The notes: generated from the letters alone by a model not told the origin. A stretch of DNA of 64,000 nucleotides from Microbacterium terregens (GCF_027922045.1 NZ_BSEX01000003.1:94975-158974), one strand, 5' to 3'. Positions 34,311 through 52,526 are shown, counted from the stretch's first letter. A program made the numbers and translations.

Positions 34311-35003
34311 ATGGCCAAGCTGACCAAGAAGCAGAAGACCTGGACGATCGACAGCGAGAAGCTGCACGGCGTTGACGAAGCGATCGCGCTGGTGAAGTCC
34401 AACGCGACCTCCAAGTTCGACGAGACCGTCGAAGTCGCGCTGAACCTGGGCGTCGATCCGCGCCACGCCGACCAGATGGTCCGCGGCGTCGTGACCCTGC
34501 CCAAGGGCACCGGCAAGACCGTCCGCGTGGGCGTGTTCGCCCGCGGCGCCAAGGCTGACGAAGCCACGGCAGCCGGTGCGGACGTCGTCGGCGCCGAGGA
34601 CCTGATGGAAGCCATCCAGGGCGGCAAGATCGACTTCGATCGCTGCATCGCCACCCCGGACATGATGGGCCTGGTCGGCCGTCTCGGTAAGGTGCTGGGT
34701 CCCAAGGGCCTGATGCCGAACCCGAAGCTCGGCACCGTGACCATGAACGTCGCAGCCGCCGTGGAAGCCGCCAAGGGCGGTCAGGTCGAGTATCGCGTCG
34801 AGAAGGCCGGCATCATCCATTCCGGCATCGGCAAGGCGAGCTTCTCGGCCGAGGACCTGCGCGAGAACTTCGACGCGCTGGTCGATGCGGTCGTCAAGGC
34901 CAAGCCGTCGGGCGCCAAGGGCAAGTACCTGAAGAAGGTCGCGCTCTCGTCGTCGATGGGCCCGGGCGTGCGGGTGGACGTGGCGGAAGTCGCCACCGCC
35001 TGA
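34311..35003 (+). CDS. rplA: 50S ribosomal protein L1
   Basis: 230 residues. [40 protein letters not shown] and [21 protein letters not shown] are L1 signatures. L1 forms the mobile stalk at the E site and usually represses its own mRNA. It is the second gene of rplKA and ends 25 bases before a strong terminator. Confidence 0.99.
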   Translation: MAKLTKKQKTWTIDSEKLHGVDEAIALVKSNATSKFDETVEVALNLGVDPRHADQMVRGVVTLPKGTGKTVRVGVFARGAKADEATAAGADVVGAEDLMEAIQGGKIDFDRCIATPDMMGLVGRLGKVLGPKGLMPNPKLGTVTMNVAAAVEAAKGGQVEYRVEKAGIIHSGIGKASFSAEDLRENFDALVDAVVKAKPSGAKGKYLKKVALSSSMGPGVRVDVAEVATA

Positions 35004-35028
35004 TCCCTTCGGGACTCGATACAAACGG

Positions 35029-35060
35029 AAAGGGCCGGGAGCGATCCCGGCCCTTTTTGT
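35029..35060 (+). terminator. intrinsic terminator of rplK-rplA
   Basis: AAAGGGCCGGGA (35029-35040) pairs perfectly with TCCCGGCCCTTT (35045-35056) around GCGA, followed by TTGTTT. Classical rho-independent form. Confidence 0.95.
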
Positions 35061-35243
35061 TTGTGCGGCCCGCAGCAGGCCGCTGCGGGCCCTTACGCTG
35101 CTCCCTTGCCAGCGCTGCATCCTCCCCCTGCCCGGACGCCTCTCGCCCATCTACCCGGCAGTAAGGGTCAGCAGGGCGCCGTCTTCAGCGGGACTCTCAA
35201 CTGTGGGTCGGCGCGAGCATCCAGGGCGCCTGCCATGAAAAAA

Positions 35244-35267
35244 GCCGCCCGGGTCTCCCCGGGCGGC
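35244..35267 (-). terminator. intrinsic terminator of the TonB-dependent receptor gene
   Basis: Read on the minus strand, GCCGCCCGGG and CCCGGGCGGC (35267-35258 and 35253-35244) form a 10-base-pair stem with a 4-base loop, followed at once by TTTTTT (35243-35238). It lies 27 bases after the receptor stop codon. The remaining bases between it and the rplA terminator hold only an 8-bp hairpin (35068-35090) and no gene. Confidence 0.93.
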
Positions 35268-35293
35268 TGATTTGATCGTCCGATCTTCGCGGA

Positions 35294-38200
35294 TCAGAAC
35301 TTGGCGGTCGCCGAGACCCGGAAGAAGCGGCCCAGGATACCCGAGAAGTAGGTCTGGGTACCGAAGCCCCCGGCCGGAACCGGATAGGGTGCCGACTTGT
35401 CGAACACGTTGTCGACGATCAGCTTCAGGCCGAACTGCTCGTTCACCTTCACACCGACGGTGGTGTTGAACAGCCACCAGTCGCCCACGCCGCTGATGTT
35501 GCGGGCATTGTCGGCCTCGTCGATGTCGAACTCACCCTTGCCGGTGTAGCGAGCCTGGAACAGCAGGTTGAAGCTGTCGCTCTCGTAGGTGAGATTCGCC
35601 GTGCCGGAATGGCGAGGATAGCCGACTTCACCCGCGAAGTGGTTCACGTCGCCAGTGCCGACCTGGGTTTCCAGCTTGTCGCGGTAGAAATAGTTCACCG
35701 ACAGGCCCACCGTTCCGCTGCTGTCCAGCCCGACGCGCGTGAGCGGCAGGCGGTAGGCTGCGGTCGCCTGCAACCCTGCCGTCTTGTAGCTTGCAGCGTT
35801 GTAGTAGCCCTCGTTGATGTTCGTCACCTGGCCGTCTGCGTCGCGCGTGACCAGGCTGCAGAAGCTGTTCGGGAAGTCCGCCGAGTCATAGCAGGCGTTG
35901 AGGATGTCCTCGCCGCCCAAGGACGTGATCGCATCCTTCAGCTCGATATTGATCCAGTCGACTGCAAGCGTGAAGCTGCGCGCGAACCGGGGCTGGATGA
36001 TGGCACCGACGGTCCAGCTATTCGCCTTCTCGTTTTCGAGGTTCGGGTTACCCGAAACCGTGACCGGGATGGTGAAGTTGCTGAAGTTGGAGTCGAAGGT
36101 TGCCGGGTTAATACCCACGGCACGGCAATTCGCTTCACGAACCGCAGGGTTCGGGCCGCTCTGGTAGTAACGCTGATCACACGGATCGGCGCCGCTGTCG
36201 AACGCACGCGAGGTGGGGTTGAACACTTCGGTGATCGCGGGCGAGCGGATGGAGCGGGTGAAGTTGCCGCGGATGGTGAAGTCGCGGATGAAGCCGATCC
36301 GGCCACCGGCGGTCCAGGTCAGATCGCCGCCCGAGAGGGAGTTGTCGACGTAGCGCGCCGCCCCGTCGAACTCGAGCGTGTTCAGCCAGCTCAGCGCGTT
36401 CTTGCTCGAAACGAACGGGATCACCAGCTCGCCGAACACCTCGTTGGTGTGAAACTTGCCGCTGATCGGGTCGATCGGGATCGTGCGGCCGTACTGCACG
36501 CGCGAGCCGTCTTCCTGCTCCTCGCCGCGATAGAAGTCGCCCGGATCGAACGAGGTCTTCTCTTCACGATGCTCGTAGCCCGCCGAGATGTTCACGTCGT
36601 TGCCGAACAGCGTGAAGATCGGTCCGGTCACGTTGGCGTTGAACACCAGCTGCTCGTTGACCGACCGGGGCGTGGCGATCGCGAAGATGTAGTCGCGAGC
36701 GGCCTGGCTGGCCTGGCCACTGCCCAGGATGTTGAGCGGCGCGCAGGTCGATCCGATCGTTTCGATGCTGGCGCTGGTGTAGCCGGGCCGGCACACGATG
36801 TTGCCGCTGGCATCCACCACCGCGTCGAGCGCGTTGGCGAAGTTCTGCTGCACCAGTTCGTAGTTGCGGCCCTTGGTGACGGAGCGGCCGTACACCGCTG
36901 ACGCTTCCCAGTTGAAGCGACGCTCACCAATGTTGAAGCCACCGTCGAACCCGCCGACGAAGCGGTAGGTTTCCACCGTCGCCTGCGAACGGCCGGTCGT
37001 GAGGTCGTTCAGCGCCCGGCCCAGGTAGAATTCCTCCTGGCCAGGCTCAAGGTTGGCGGCGATCGTCGCGCGATCTGCAGCGCTCAGGTACGGATTGCTG
37101 AGGCTGAGGATGATGTTGCCATCCGCGGTCCCCGCGTCGTCGAACAGCCAGGTGTTGTAGTTCGGCTGGTCGATCAGGTTCACGCCCTTGCTGTGCGAGT
37201 ACCAAGCCTCGCCAAAGAAGCGAACGCTGTCGGTAAGCTCATAGCTGAGCTGCGCGTTGGCAAGGTAGCGCTCGGAATCGGTCAGCAGGTTGGTCTGCGC
37301 AGGCAGGTCGAAGCCGTTACCGCCGCTGCTGATGTAGCCCTGACGCATCGGGGTGCCGAGGTCGAGCGGAACCAGCGTGCCGTTGTCGCCGAACTGGAGC
37401 AGCTGGCCCGCGGCATTGCGGATGCCCGAGCGCGAAACAAGCGCGTCGTCGGCGCTGAACGGAACGCCGCCCGAGGTGAACGCCGTATAGCGCTGGTTCG
37501 GGAACAGAACGCGCTGGAAATCGGAGTCGCCGGTCGGCGAGCCGAAGAACAAGCCCTGCCGCGTGCGGCTGCGATCGTTCGCAACCAAGCCGCTGACCCG
37601 GTTGTATTCGCCCGAGATGACGATGTTGCCGCGCCCATCGGCGAAGTTCTTGCCGGCCAGCACGCTGATGCGGTTGTCCGGGGCATCGCCCTGCTCGGAG
37701 ATGCCGGTCTGGCCTTCGATGCTCAGGCCTTCATAGTCGCGCTTCAGGATGATGTTGACGGTGCCCGCGATCGCATCCGAACCGTAGATCGGCGCACCGC
37801 CGATTGCGACCGTCTCGACCCGCTGGACCAGCGTCGTCGGGATGTTGTTGAGGTCGACCTGCGTGCCGGCAGCCACCGGGCCGAAGATGCTTGCGGTGTT
37901 CGAGGACACGAAGCGGCGGCCGTTCACGAGCACCAGCGTGCGCTGCGTGCCCAAGCCGAAGAAGTCGACGAAGGTCTGCGCCGGGCCGAAGGACGACTGC
38001 GCACCCACGCCGCTGTTGCCCGGAGGACCGAAGGCCGGGATCTCGGTCAGCGCCTGGCCGACGTTGGTGTAGCCGCGGTTCTCGATCTGGGCCGCACCGA
38101 TCACCTGCGTCGGCTGCAGCGTATCGAACTCGGGGCGCGCGATACGCGAACCGGTGACCACCACTTCGGTCGCCGGATCAGCCTCGTCCTGCGTGGTGGC

Positions 38201-38347
38201 GTCAGTAGCCTGCGACTCGGTGACAGGCGATGCGGACTGGGTGCCAGCCTGATCCGCGGTTTGAGCGAGGCCCGGAGCGGCAGTGCCCAAGGCAACGAGC
38301 GCGCTTGCGCTCAGGAGCGCCCGACGGCGCAGCGACAACATGGTCAT
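35294..38347 (-). CDS. TonB-dependent outer-membrane receptor
   Basis: 1017 residues. The signal peptide is about 1-28 (ends GLAQ). A Gln/Thr/Asp-rich linker leads to a TonB-box-like EVVVTGSRIARPE, then a plug domain (VLVNGRRFV, GSDAIAGTVNIILKR) and a long beta-barrel ending in FRVSATAKF with the terminal Phe. The type is that of sphingomonad receptors with the IEVVVTGSRI motif; the substrate cannot be told (often plant oligosaccharides or siderophores). AAGGGG lies directly before ATG 38353 but six bases before ATG 38347, so the latter is used. It sits between rplKA and rplJL, an unusual place. Confidence 0.95.
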   Translation of the reverse strand: MTMLSLRRRALLSASALVALGTAAPGLAQTADQAGTQSASPVTESQATDATTQDEADPATEVVVTGSRIARPEFDTLQPTQVIGAAQIENRGYTNVGQALTEIPAFGPPGNSGVGAQSSFGPAQTFVDFFGLGTQRTLVLVNGRRFVSSNTASIFGPVAAGTQVDLNNIPTTLVQRVETVAIGGAPIYGSDAIAGTVNIILKRDYEGLSIEGQTGISEQGDAPDNRISVLAGKNFADGRGNIVISGEYNRVSGLVANDRSRTRQGLFFGSPTGDSDFQRVLFPNQRYTAFTSGGVPFSADDALVSRSGIRNAAGQLLQFGDNGTLVPLDLGTPMRQGYISSGGNGFDLPAQTNLLTDSERYLANAQLSYELTDSVRFFGEAWYSHSKGVNLIDQPNYNTWLFDDAGTADGNIILSLSNPYLSAADRATIAANLEPGQEEFYLGRALNDLTTGRSQATVETYRFVGGFDGGFNIGERRFNWEASAVYGRSVTKGRNYELVQQNFANALDAVVDASGNIVCRPGYTSASIETIGSTCAPLNILGSGQASQAARDYIFAIATPRSVNEQLVFNANVTGPIFTLFGNDVNISAGYEHREEKTSFDPGDFYRGEEQEDGSRVQYGRTIPIDPISGKFHTNEVFGELVIPFVSSKNALSWLNTLEFDGAARYVDNSLSGGDLTWTAGGRIGFIRDFTIRGNFTRSIRSPAITEVFNPTSRAFDSGADPCDQRYYQSGPNPAVREANCRAVGINPATFDSNFSNFTIPVTVSGNPNLENEKANSWTVGAIIQPRFARSFTLAVDWINIELKDAITSLGGEDILNACYDSADFPNSFCSLVTRDADGQVTNINEGYYNAASYKTAGLQATAAYRLPLTRVGLDSSGTVGLSVNYFYRDKLETQVGTGDVNHFAGEVGYPRHSGTANLTYESDSFNLLFQARYTGKGEFDIDEADNARNISGVGDWWLFNTTVGVKVNEQFGLKLIVDNVFDKSAPYPVPAGGFGTQTYFSGILGRFFRVSATAKF

Positions 38348-38497
38348 GATCATCCCCTTTTACCCAACACGGGATGAGACCCGCTTAGGCCTCAGGGATG
38401 AACAGCAGCAATAAACGAGAGCCGCACCCGCATGATTTCATGAGAGCTGGTTGCAGAAATGCCACAGCCGGCAAAAGCGTGTGGGCCGACCAAGACT

Positions 38498-39064
38498 TCA
38501 ACCGGCTACCGCCACCTGAACCCCCTCGGTGCCATACACCTCCGGCATCCAGTCGCGCGTCACCAGGACGGTGTCACCCTTCCTGGCCTGCGCATAGAGC
38601 AGCGCTGCGAACTCGTCGGGGACGCCGATGCAGCCGTGGGTCGCGTAGCGGCTGTCGACGTCCTCGCCCGACCCGTGGATCGCGACGCCGCCCCAGGTGA
38701 GCCGCAGCATGTACGGCATCGGTGCATTGTAGAGGTTCGAGACATGGTCGCGATCCTTTTCCAGGATCGGGAAGCTGCCCGTCGGCGTCGGCTTATGGTC
38801 CGCGCCATAGATGATCAGCGTCCGCCCGATCTCCACGCCGCCGCGGTAGACGTAAAGCCGCTCGCGCCGGAGATCGACCACGATGGCGAGCTTGCCGGGC
38901 GGCACGCCTTCCGGCGCCCAGAGATATTCGCCGGGTTGCAGGACGCCGCCGGTCTCCATCACGCTCACCACCTTGGGCTGCGGTGGCGCAGCTTGAACCG
39001 GCCCGGCCGCGAGCACCGTGCCCGCGAGCGCAGTTGCAAGGAAAAGGGAACGGGCGAAACGCAT
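38498..39064 (-). CDS. YkuD-type L,D-transpeptidase
   Basis: 188 residues. A signal peptide (about 1-26) precedes a compact YkuD domain: LAIVVDLRRERLYVYRGG, KPTPTGSFPILEKD, AIHGSGEDVDSRYATHGCIG with catalytic Cys in HGC and the upstream His. This is the smaller ErfK/YbiS-like class, which attaches or remodels peptidoglycan peptides in the periplasm. ATG 39064 is chosen for the signal peptide. It is divergent from rplJ. Confidence 0.93.
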   Translation of the reverse strand: MRFARSLFLATALAGTVLAAGPVQAAPPQPKVVSVMETGGVLQPGEYLWAPEGVPPGKLAIVVDLRRERLYVYRGGVEIGRTLIIYGADHKPTPTGSFPILEKDRDHVSNLYNAPMPYMLRLTWGGVAIHGSGEDVDSRYATHGCIGVPDEFAALLYAQARKGDTVLVTRDWMPEVYGTEGVQVAVAG

Positions 39065-39489
39065 TGAACGGCCTCCGGGCCGTGGCACCGTGCCACGAGC
39101 CGAGTCTTAACGTTTCGTTTACCAACTCGGCTCCCGATGTTCACCAGCAGCAGCTAAGTTGCTGGGACCGGCTTGTTTCGTTCCGGGACCCCGATCGGTT
39201 TCGCTTGCTTCGCCGCGCCGGTCTGCTATGGGCGCCACCTGATCCGGCGCGCGTGCGCGTCCGGCTCGCCGTCCGAGACAGCAGGTGCCGGCTTCCGGCT
39301 TAATGCCCTGCCTAGACGGGGAAGGTGATTCTATTCCTGGCGACCTGCATCCGCAGCGCCGGGTCCGCCATCGGGTTGATCCGCTGGCACCAGAGCCCAT
39401 GCCCCTCGGACACGTCGCCCCCGGTGGTTCGCCATCGGGACATGTACCGGGCTGTGCCTAGCGCACCGCCCATTTGTGAGGAGAACGGC
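39065..39489 (+). other. rplJ upstream region and leader
   Basis: This 425-base stretch contains no supported gene. The part from about 39240 is expected to be the transcribed leader of rplJ-rplL (see the promoter entry), about 250 bases long and GC-rich, with several short complementary runs. In many bacteria the L10-L12 complex binds this leader to control its own synthesis; the size fits, but I did not identify the binding site itself. Confidence 0.5.
39205..39232 (+). promoter_or_regulatory. promoter of rplJ-rplL
   Basis: TTGCTT (39205-39210), 16 bases, then TATGGG (39227-39232), GCTATG around the -10. Same style as the rplK promoter. Confidence 0.5.
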
Positions 39490-40011
39490 ATGGATCGCGC
39501 TCAAAAGAGTGAGCTGGTATCCGAGCTGAACCGCACCTTCAACGAGGTCGGCGTGGTGGTCATCACCCGCAACCTCGGGATGACCGTCGCCCAGTCGACG
39601 GCGCTCCGTACGAAGATGCGCGAAGCCGGCGCCAGCTACAAGGTCGCGAAGAACCGCCTTGCCAAGATCGCAGCGGAAGGCACCGATTACTCGGTCATCG
39701 CCGACCTGCTGACCGGGCCGACCGCGCTTGCGACGTCTGCCGACCCCGTGGCTGCCGCCCGGGTCGTCAACGACTTCGCCAAGACCACGGACAAGCTCGA
39801 GATCGTCGGCGGGGCGATGGGCGGCCAGCTTCTCGACGCGGAAGGTATCAAGGCACTTGCCGGCCTGCCGTCGCTCGACGAGCTGCGCGCAAAGATCGTG
39901 GGGCTCATCGTGGCACCTGCGACCAAGCTCGCGACCATCACCCAGGCACCGGCGGCGCAGATCGCTCGCGTGCTTGCGGCGCATGCGGACAAGGAACAGG
40001 AGGCCGCCTGA
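39490..40011 (+). CDS. rplJ: 50S ribosomal protein L10
   Basis: 173 residues. MDRAQKSELVSELNRTFNEV, VVVITRNLGMTVAQSTALRT and VAKNRLAKIAAEGTDYSVI identify L10, the base of the L7/L12 stalk. ATG 39490 has GAGGAG upstream; the longer frame to 39325 is rejected. rplL follows after 54 bases. Confidence 0.99.
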   Translation: MDRAQKSELVSELNRTFNEVGVVVITRNLGMTVAQSTALRTKMREAGASYKVAKNRLAKIAAEGTDYSVIADLLTGPTALATSADPVAAARVVNDFAKTTDKLEIVGGAMGGQLLDAEGIKALAGLPSLDELRAKIVGLIVAPATKLATITQAPAAQIARVLAAHADKEQEAA

Positions 40012-40065
40012 TCGGCGCCCCTGCCCTGACTATCAACCCGAACTATCTGATTTTGGAGATTACAC

Positions 40066-40446
40066 ATGGCTGACCTGAACGCGATCGTCGACCAGCTGAG
40101 CGAACTGACTGTCCTCGAGGCCGCTGAGCTCTCGAAGCTGCTCGAAGAGAAGTGGGGCGTTTCGGCCGCTGCTGCGGTTGCGGCTGCTCCGGCTGCTGGC
40201 GGCGCTGCTGGCGGCGCTGCTGCTGTCGAAGAGAAGACCGAGTTCGACGTGATCCTCACCGGCGACGGTGGCAAGAAGATCAACGTCATCAAGGAAGTCC
40301 GCGCGATCACCGGCCTGGGCCTGACCGAAGCGAAGGCTCTCGTCGAGGGCGCGCCGAAGCCGGTCAAGGAAGGCATCGCCAAGGACGAAGCCGACAAGAT
40401 CAAGGCGCAGCTGGAAGGCGCCGGCGCGACCGTCGAGGTCAAGTAA
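40066..40446 (+). CDS. rplL: 50S ribosomal protein L7/L12
   Basis: 126 residues. N-terminal dimerisation domain ([20 protein letters not shown]), Ala-rich hinge (about 37-55) and C-terminal domain with [20 protein letters not shown] and [17 protein letters not shown]. It recruits translation GTPases. TGGAG precedes ATG 40066. Confidence 0.99.
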   Translation: MADLNAIVDQLSELTVLEAAELSKLLEEKWGVSAAAAVAAAPAAGGAAGGAAAVEEKTEFDVILTGDGGKKINVIKEVRAITGLGLTEAKALVEGAPKPVKEGIAKDEADKIKAQLEGAGATVEVK

Positions 40447-40778
40447 GCGGCGCCCGGCTTCGGCCGGGCGGCACTTGCCGACAAGAAGAGGGGCGGCTCC
40501 GACCAGGAGCCGCCCCTTTTTCGTGCTTGAAGACGCTGGATGCGGGCCGCCGCTGCGACCGTCGCAGACGCGGCCCTGCGCCTTGCCCTGCCAACGCGCC
40601 TTAGAAGCCCCACACCGGAGCTCACGCGCCTTTCTGTAAGGCCGGTCGAGTACAGCGGCTTGGGCCCTGGGCCCCTTCCTGCGCAGGAGCCCGATGCTCT
40701 CGGAAGCCTCAGCTTCCGCCGGCGATGTCTCGGTACTGCCCGCCTCCGGGGAGGGGCTGGGGGAGGCTGTGCCCTCCC
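40447..40778. other. gap between rplL and the convergent proline-rich protein gene
   Basis: Besides the rplL terminator, this 332-base stretch holds a CGCCCGGC-TTCG-GCCGGGCG tetraloop hairpin right after rplL (40451-40470) and GGAAGC-CTCA-GCTTCC (from about 40699). The latter could serve the minus-strand gene although no U-tract follows. No gene is seen. Confidence 0.5.
40489..40521 (+). terminator. intrinsic terminator of rplJ-rplL
   Basis: AGGGGCGGCTCC (40489-40500) pairs perfectly with GGAGCCGCCCCT (40506-40517), loop GACCA, followed by TTTT. It closes the rplJL unit and separates it from rpoBC, which in many bacteria are co-transcribed. Confidence 0.94.
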
Positions 40779-42104
40779 TCAGTCCCGACGAACCTCGCCG
40801 TGGAGCCGCGCCTCGAGCCGATCGACCATCCGGTCGCCACGATCGAGAAACACCGGTGCCAGCTTGTCGCTGCCCTGGATTTGACGGCCGACCACAAACG
40901 CGACGCGGGTGCGTGCCTCGCGTCCGTCGGACCAGCGGTAGCGCGCGTCGATCGCCATCACCGGCACGAAGAAGCGCCGCTCGCCGGCGCTCAACACCGG
41001 CAGGTTGTCGAGCGGCAGCGACACGGTCGCCTCGACCCTGCGCGCCTCCCCTGCCGCCACCGGGAACGGCTGGAGCTGCGCATGGATCGGCAGTTCCGCG
41101 AAGAAGCGTTCGATCTCGGCATCCTGCTGCGGGCTGGCGCCGAACAGGCCTGCGGCGAAGCGCAGCTCGGGCACAGCCATGTCGGTCGGATTGCTGGCTC
41201 CGAGTTCGAAGCGAACCACCGCCTTGTCGCCGTCGGTGCCCATCGCCATTGGCAGGAAAGTGAAGTCGAGCGGCGCCCGCTCTGTCGCCGGCGCTGGAGC
41301 CGGGGCGGGCGTGGCGGGCGGCGTGCGGAACGCGGTCGACACGACCAGGCCCTCTGGTTCCGGCATCGGACGCGTCAGGAAGCTCGGGCCTTCCGGCTCG
41401 GATGCTGGGGCAGGAGCAGCAGGCGTCGGCACAGGGCCGGGCACCGCGCGGTTTAGGAAGCGCGGCTGCGCAGGTGTTGCGGGTTCCACCGGAGTGGCAG
41501 GCTCCGGTGCGGCTGCCACGCGCGGTGCCACGATCGAGGCAGGCTCGGCCGCCACTTCGGCGATCTCGTCCGGAGCATCTTCGGGCTTGCGGCGGCGCCA
41601 GAACAGCAGCGCGGCCATTGCGGCGACCAGCCCTGCCGCGAGTAGGATCCACAACAGCGAACTGCGCGACTCCCCTGCGGGCTCGGGCGTCGCCGGCGGC
41701 AGGTCGGTTGCGACTGATGGCTCCGGCGCCGGTTCGGCCTCGGGCTCGGGCTGAGCCACCGGCGTCAGCTCGGGCGTCGGCGCGGTTTTCGGAATTGGTT
41801 CAGCCGTTGGCGCCACTTCGGGAGCCGGCGAAGGAGTCGGCCGCACTCGTGGCGGCGCGACCAGTGCTGGCGCAGGCGTCGCCGTCGGCTGCGGGCGCGC
41901 CGTCCGGCGCGGGGTCGGCGTCGGCCTGGGCTCCGCTTCCGGACCGGACGGCGTCGCTGCCGGCGGCTCGACCGCTGGCGGTGTCACACTGTTGCCGGGC
42001 GGCAGCGTCCAGGGAAGCGGCACCGGTCCTGGCGCCGCATCCTGCGCGGCGGCGGCCATAGGCAGGAAAAGAACGGTGGTTGCAGCGATGGCGCGAATGG
42101 TCAT
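40779..42104 (-). CDS. proline-rich single-pass membrane protein
   Basis: 441 residues. A signal peptide (1-20, ending AAAAQ) is followed by about 130 residues rich in Pro, Ala, Thr and Glu, one membrane helix (about 150-168: SLLWILLAAGLVAAMAALLF), a second Pro-rich linker, and a C-terminal globular domain of about 160 residues with LDFTFLPMAMGTDGDKAVVR and RRVEATVSLPLDNLPVLSAG, of beta-sandwich appearance. No family is recognised. It occurs here between rplL and rpoB, divergent from rpoB. Confidence 0.75.
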   Translation of the reverse strand: MTIRAIAATTVLFLPMAAAAQDAAPGPVPLPWTLPPGNSVTPPAVEPPAATPSGPEAEPRPTPTPRRTARPQPTATPAPALVAPPRVRPTPSPAPEVAPTAEPIPKTAPTPELTPVAQPEPEAEPAPEPSVATDLPPATPEPAGESRSSLLWILLAAGLVAAMAALLFWRRRKPEDAPDEIAEVAAEPASIVAPRVAAAPEPATPVEPATPAQPRFLNRAVPGPVPTPAAPAPASEPEGPSFLTRPMPEPEGLVVSTAFRTPPATPAPAPAPATERAPLDFTFLPMAMGTDGDKAVVRFELGASNPTDMAVPELRFAAGLFGASPQQDAEIERFFAELPIHAQLQPFPVAAGEARRVEATVSLPLDNLPVLSAGERRFFVPVMAIDARYRWSDGREARTRVAFVVGRQIQGSDKLAPVFLDRGDRMVDRLEARLHGEVRRD

Positions 42105-42468
42105 GCGTTCCGCCAACGCCGATCCGCGCCCGCGCCGCCAGCACCCATCAGGCCTCGGTGCGCCGGACCGTGGCAATGCTGCGCCAGGCCGAACGACGCC
42201 CCTCGGCTCGGGATCAAGCCACGCCCTCACCCAAGGTTCGCGATTCCTTGACTGTTTCCGACCCGTGCCCTATATCCCGGCCCTGCCTCACGATCGGGAA
42301 ATGATGCGTCGTCGCGCAACGCATTGGACGAATGGATCGGCCGAGGTCTTTCGAGACGCCCCGAAGCTGCGATCCCATCAGGGATGACGCGGCTTTTTGC
42401 GTCTCGTTCGCGCATCTGCCCGGGGCTTCCCGGGCGCGAAATTTGACCAAGCGAGGCGACCTACTCCC
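42105..42468 (+). other. divergent regulatory region before rpoB
   Basis: This 364-base stretch separates the proline-rich protein gene and rpoB and has no supported gene. It contains a strong promoter (separate entry) pointing to rpoB and about 190 bases of transcribed leader. No hairpin with U-tract is seen, so I found no attenuator. Confidence 0.55.
42248..42276 (+). promoter_or_regulatory. promoter of rpoB-rpoC
   Basis: TTGACT (42248-42253), 17-base spacer, then TATATC (42271-42276). This is the closest match to sigma-70 consensus in the window and lies about 190 bases before the rpoB ATG. Confidence 0.68.
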
Positions 42469-46614
<4,146 letters not shown>

Positions 46615-46687
46615 GGGAGCGGGGGCGCCGCGCAGGCGGTGCCCCTCCCCGTTTCGCCCGGAGTTTTGCCCCTAGAGGGAATACGAC

Positions 46688-50953
<4,266 letters not shown>

Positions 50954-50980
50954 TCGTAGCGATCAGCCTGAACAACGAAG

Positions 50981-51015
50981 CCGCCGTCCGGGAAACCGGG
51001 CGGCGGTTTTGTTTT
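50981..51015 (+). terminator. intrinsic terminator of rpoB-rpoC
   Basis: CCGCCGTCCGG (50981-50991) pairs with CCGGGCGGCGG (50996-51006), one T-G wobble, GAAA loop, followed by TTTTGTTTTG. Confidence 0.93.
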
Positions 51016-51198
51016 GCGGATGATCCAGCGGCCCGCGCCGACAGGTGCGTCGCAGCCGATGAGGGTCACCGCTCGGGGTGGCGCGACGCGGGGCGCATCG
51101 CTATCGCAGCCATGTCGAGGCAGGCCTCCCGAGCCTCCGCACCCAGCTGGTCGCGTTTGCCGAACGCGATCGCACCACCCAATCTTCGGAGATCGTCG

Positions 51199-51987
51199 AT
51201 GCGCACGCGCTGTTCCGCCCCGGGAGCCAAGTCCCGCCTGCTTCTTCTGGTCGGCAGCGCCCTTCTCTCCGTTGCCGCCGCCCTGCCCGCCCGTGCCCAG
51301 AGCGAGACGGAGCGCTCAACCCTTTCCGTGGAACTCACCACCGACGATCGCGAGCGGGGAATCAGCTGGAGCGACGGCGACGTCAGCCTGCGAGGGACGG
51401 CGACCATCCCGCTTGGGGGCCAGGGCTTCTCGGTCACGGGTTCGGTCGCGACGCTGAACGACAGCCCTCGCCACGGCGGCGCTGCGGTGGGGATCGATCT
51501 CGCCGCCAGCTACGCACAATATCTGGGACCGGTCCGCCTGGACGGTGGGGTCACCGGCCACTTCTTCCCGGGCAGCGACCGCGCGCTCAGCTACCTCGAG
51601 CTCGGCGGCGGCGCCGGCTTTGCGCTGGGTCCCGTGCAGCTCGACGGCTTTGCACGCTATGCGCCGAAGCAGTCGGCGATCGGCGGCGACAACTTCTACA
51701 TCGGCGCGGAAGGGCGCATGGGCATCCCCGTGACGCCGTTCACGCTGATCGCGGGGATCGGCCGCAGCTCGGGGAACGTCGACAACACGCTGCGCGCTGC
51801 GCGCCTGCGGCCGGGCGGCAACTACATGGACTGGCGCCTGGGCGTGGAGCATGTCACCGGCCCGCTGGTGATCGGCATCGACTATGTCGATACCGACATC
51901 TCCGACCGGGCGATCGTCGACTCTCCCTATGCGGATGGCCGCAACGCGGACAGCCGGTTGCTGGCGCGGGTCGGACTCAACTTCTGA
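51199..51987 (+). CDS. TorF-type outer-membrane porin
   Basis: 262 residues. A signal peptide (about 1-33, ending ARAQS) leads to a beta-rich protein with VELTTDDRERGISWSDGDVS near the start, a hallmark of the TorF family of putative porins (Gcw_chp), and alternating strands to a terminal RLLARVGLNF with C-terminal Phe. These are outer-membrane beta-barrels, of unknown substrate. ATG 51199 is preferred over 51112 because of the signal peptide and GGAG upstream. Confidence 0.85.
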   Translation: MRTRCSAPGAKSRLLLLVGSALLSVAAALPARAQSETERSTLSVELTTDDRERGISWSDGDVSLRGTATIPLGGQGFSVTGSVATLNDSPRHGGAAVGIDLAASYAQYLGPVRLDGGVTGHFFPGSDRALSYLELGGGAGFALGPVQLDGFARYAPKQSAIGGDNFYIGAEGRMGIPVTPFTLIAGIGRSSGNVDNTLRAARLRPGGNYMDWRLGVEHVTGPLVIGIDYVDTDISDRAIVDSPYADGRNADSRLLARVGLNF

Positions 51988-52047
51988 TGCTATGACCAAG
52001 GCGCGGCGCTGCTTGCTTTCGCGGCAGTTCGCGCTTTGGGTACGCGC

Positions 52048-52461
52048 ATGCTGGACAACATCTTCACCGCCATATCCACCCGCATCGCAACTGCTGCCGG
52101 ACAGCCGCTGACGTTCGTGCTTGCGCTCGTTACGATCCTAGCCTGGGGGGTTAGCGGGCCGATCTTCGGCTATTCCGACACGTGGCAGCTGGTGATCAAC
52201 ACCGCGACCACCATCGTCACCTTCCTGATGGTGTTCCTGATCCAGAACTCCCAGAACCGGGACGCAGCGGCGATGCAGGCGAAGCTCGACGAGCTCATCC
52301 GTGCCCTTGGCCCAGCTCGCGGCGAGTTCATCGGCATCGAGCATCTGACCGACCGGCAGATCGAGCAGATCCGGGCTGCGCTGGAGCAGGAGGCCGGCCA
52401 TGAGCCGGGCAAGATCGGCACCGTCGACGACAGCGTGGAGACGCTGCTCAAGCGTCGCTAA
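52048..52461 (+). CDS. low-affinity iron permease-like membrane protein
   Basis: 137 residues. Two hydrophobic helices (about 19-40 and 46-66), then ATTIVTFLMVFLIQNSQNRD and QAKLDELIRALGPARGEFIG, the defining block of the low-affinity iron permease (Fet4-like) family, and a charged cytosolic tail. Bacterial members are shorter than yeast Fet4 and iron transport is not proven. ATG 52048 is used over 52036. Confidence 0.85.
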   Translation: MLDNIFTAISTRIATAAGQPLTFVLALVTILAWGVSGPIFGYSDTWQLVINTATTIVTFLMVFLIQNSQNRDAAAMQAKLDELIRALGPARGEFIGIEHLTDRQIEQIRAALEQEAGHEPGKIGTVDDSVETLLKRR

Positions 52462-52485
52462 GACGCCACCGCGAGCGAGTATGGC

Positions 52486-52519
52486 GCTGCCGATCGCGCC
52501 CGTTTGCGCGACCGGCAGC
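52486..52519. terminator. hairpin between convergent genes
   Basis: GCTGCCG-A-TCGCGC (52486-52499) pairs with GCGCGA-C-CGGCAGC (52506-52519), one A/C mismatch, 6-base loop CCGTTT. It lies between the iron permease-like gene and the convergent S10 peptidase gene; no clear U-tract, so termination for either strand is inferred. Confidence 0.5.
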
Positions 52520-52526
52520 TACGGGC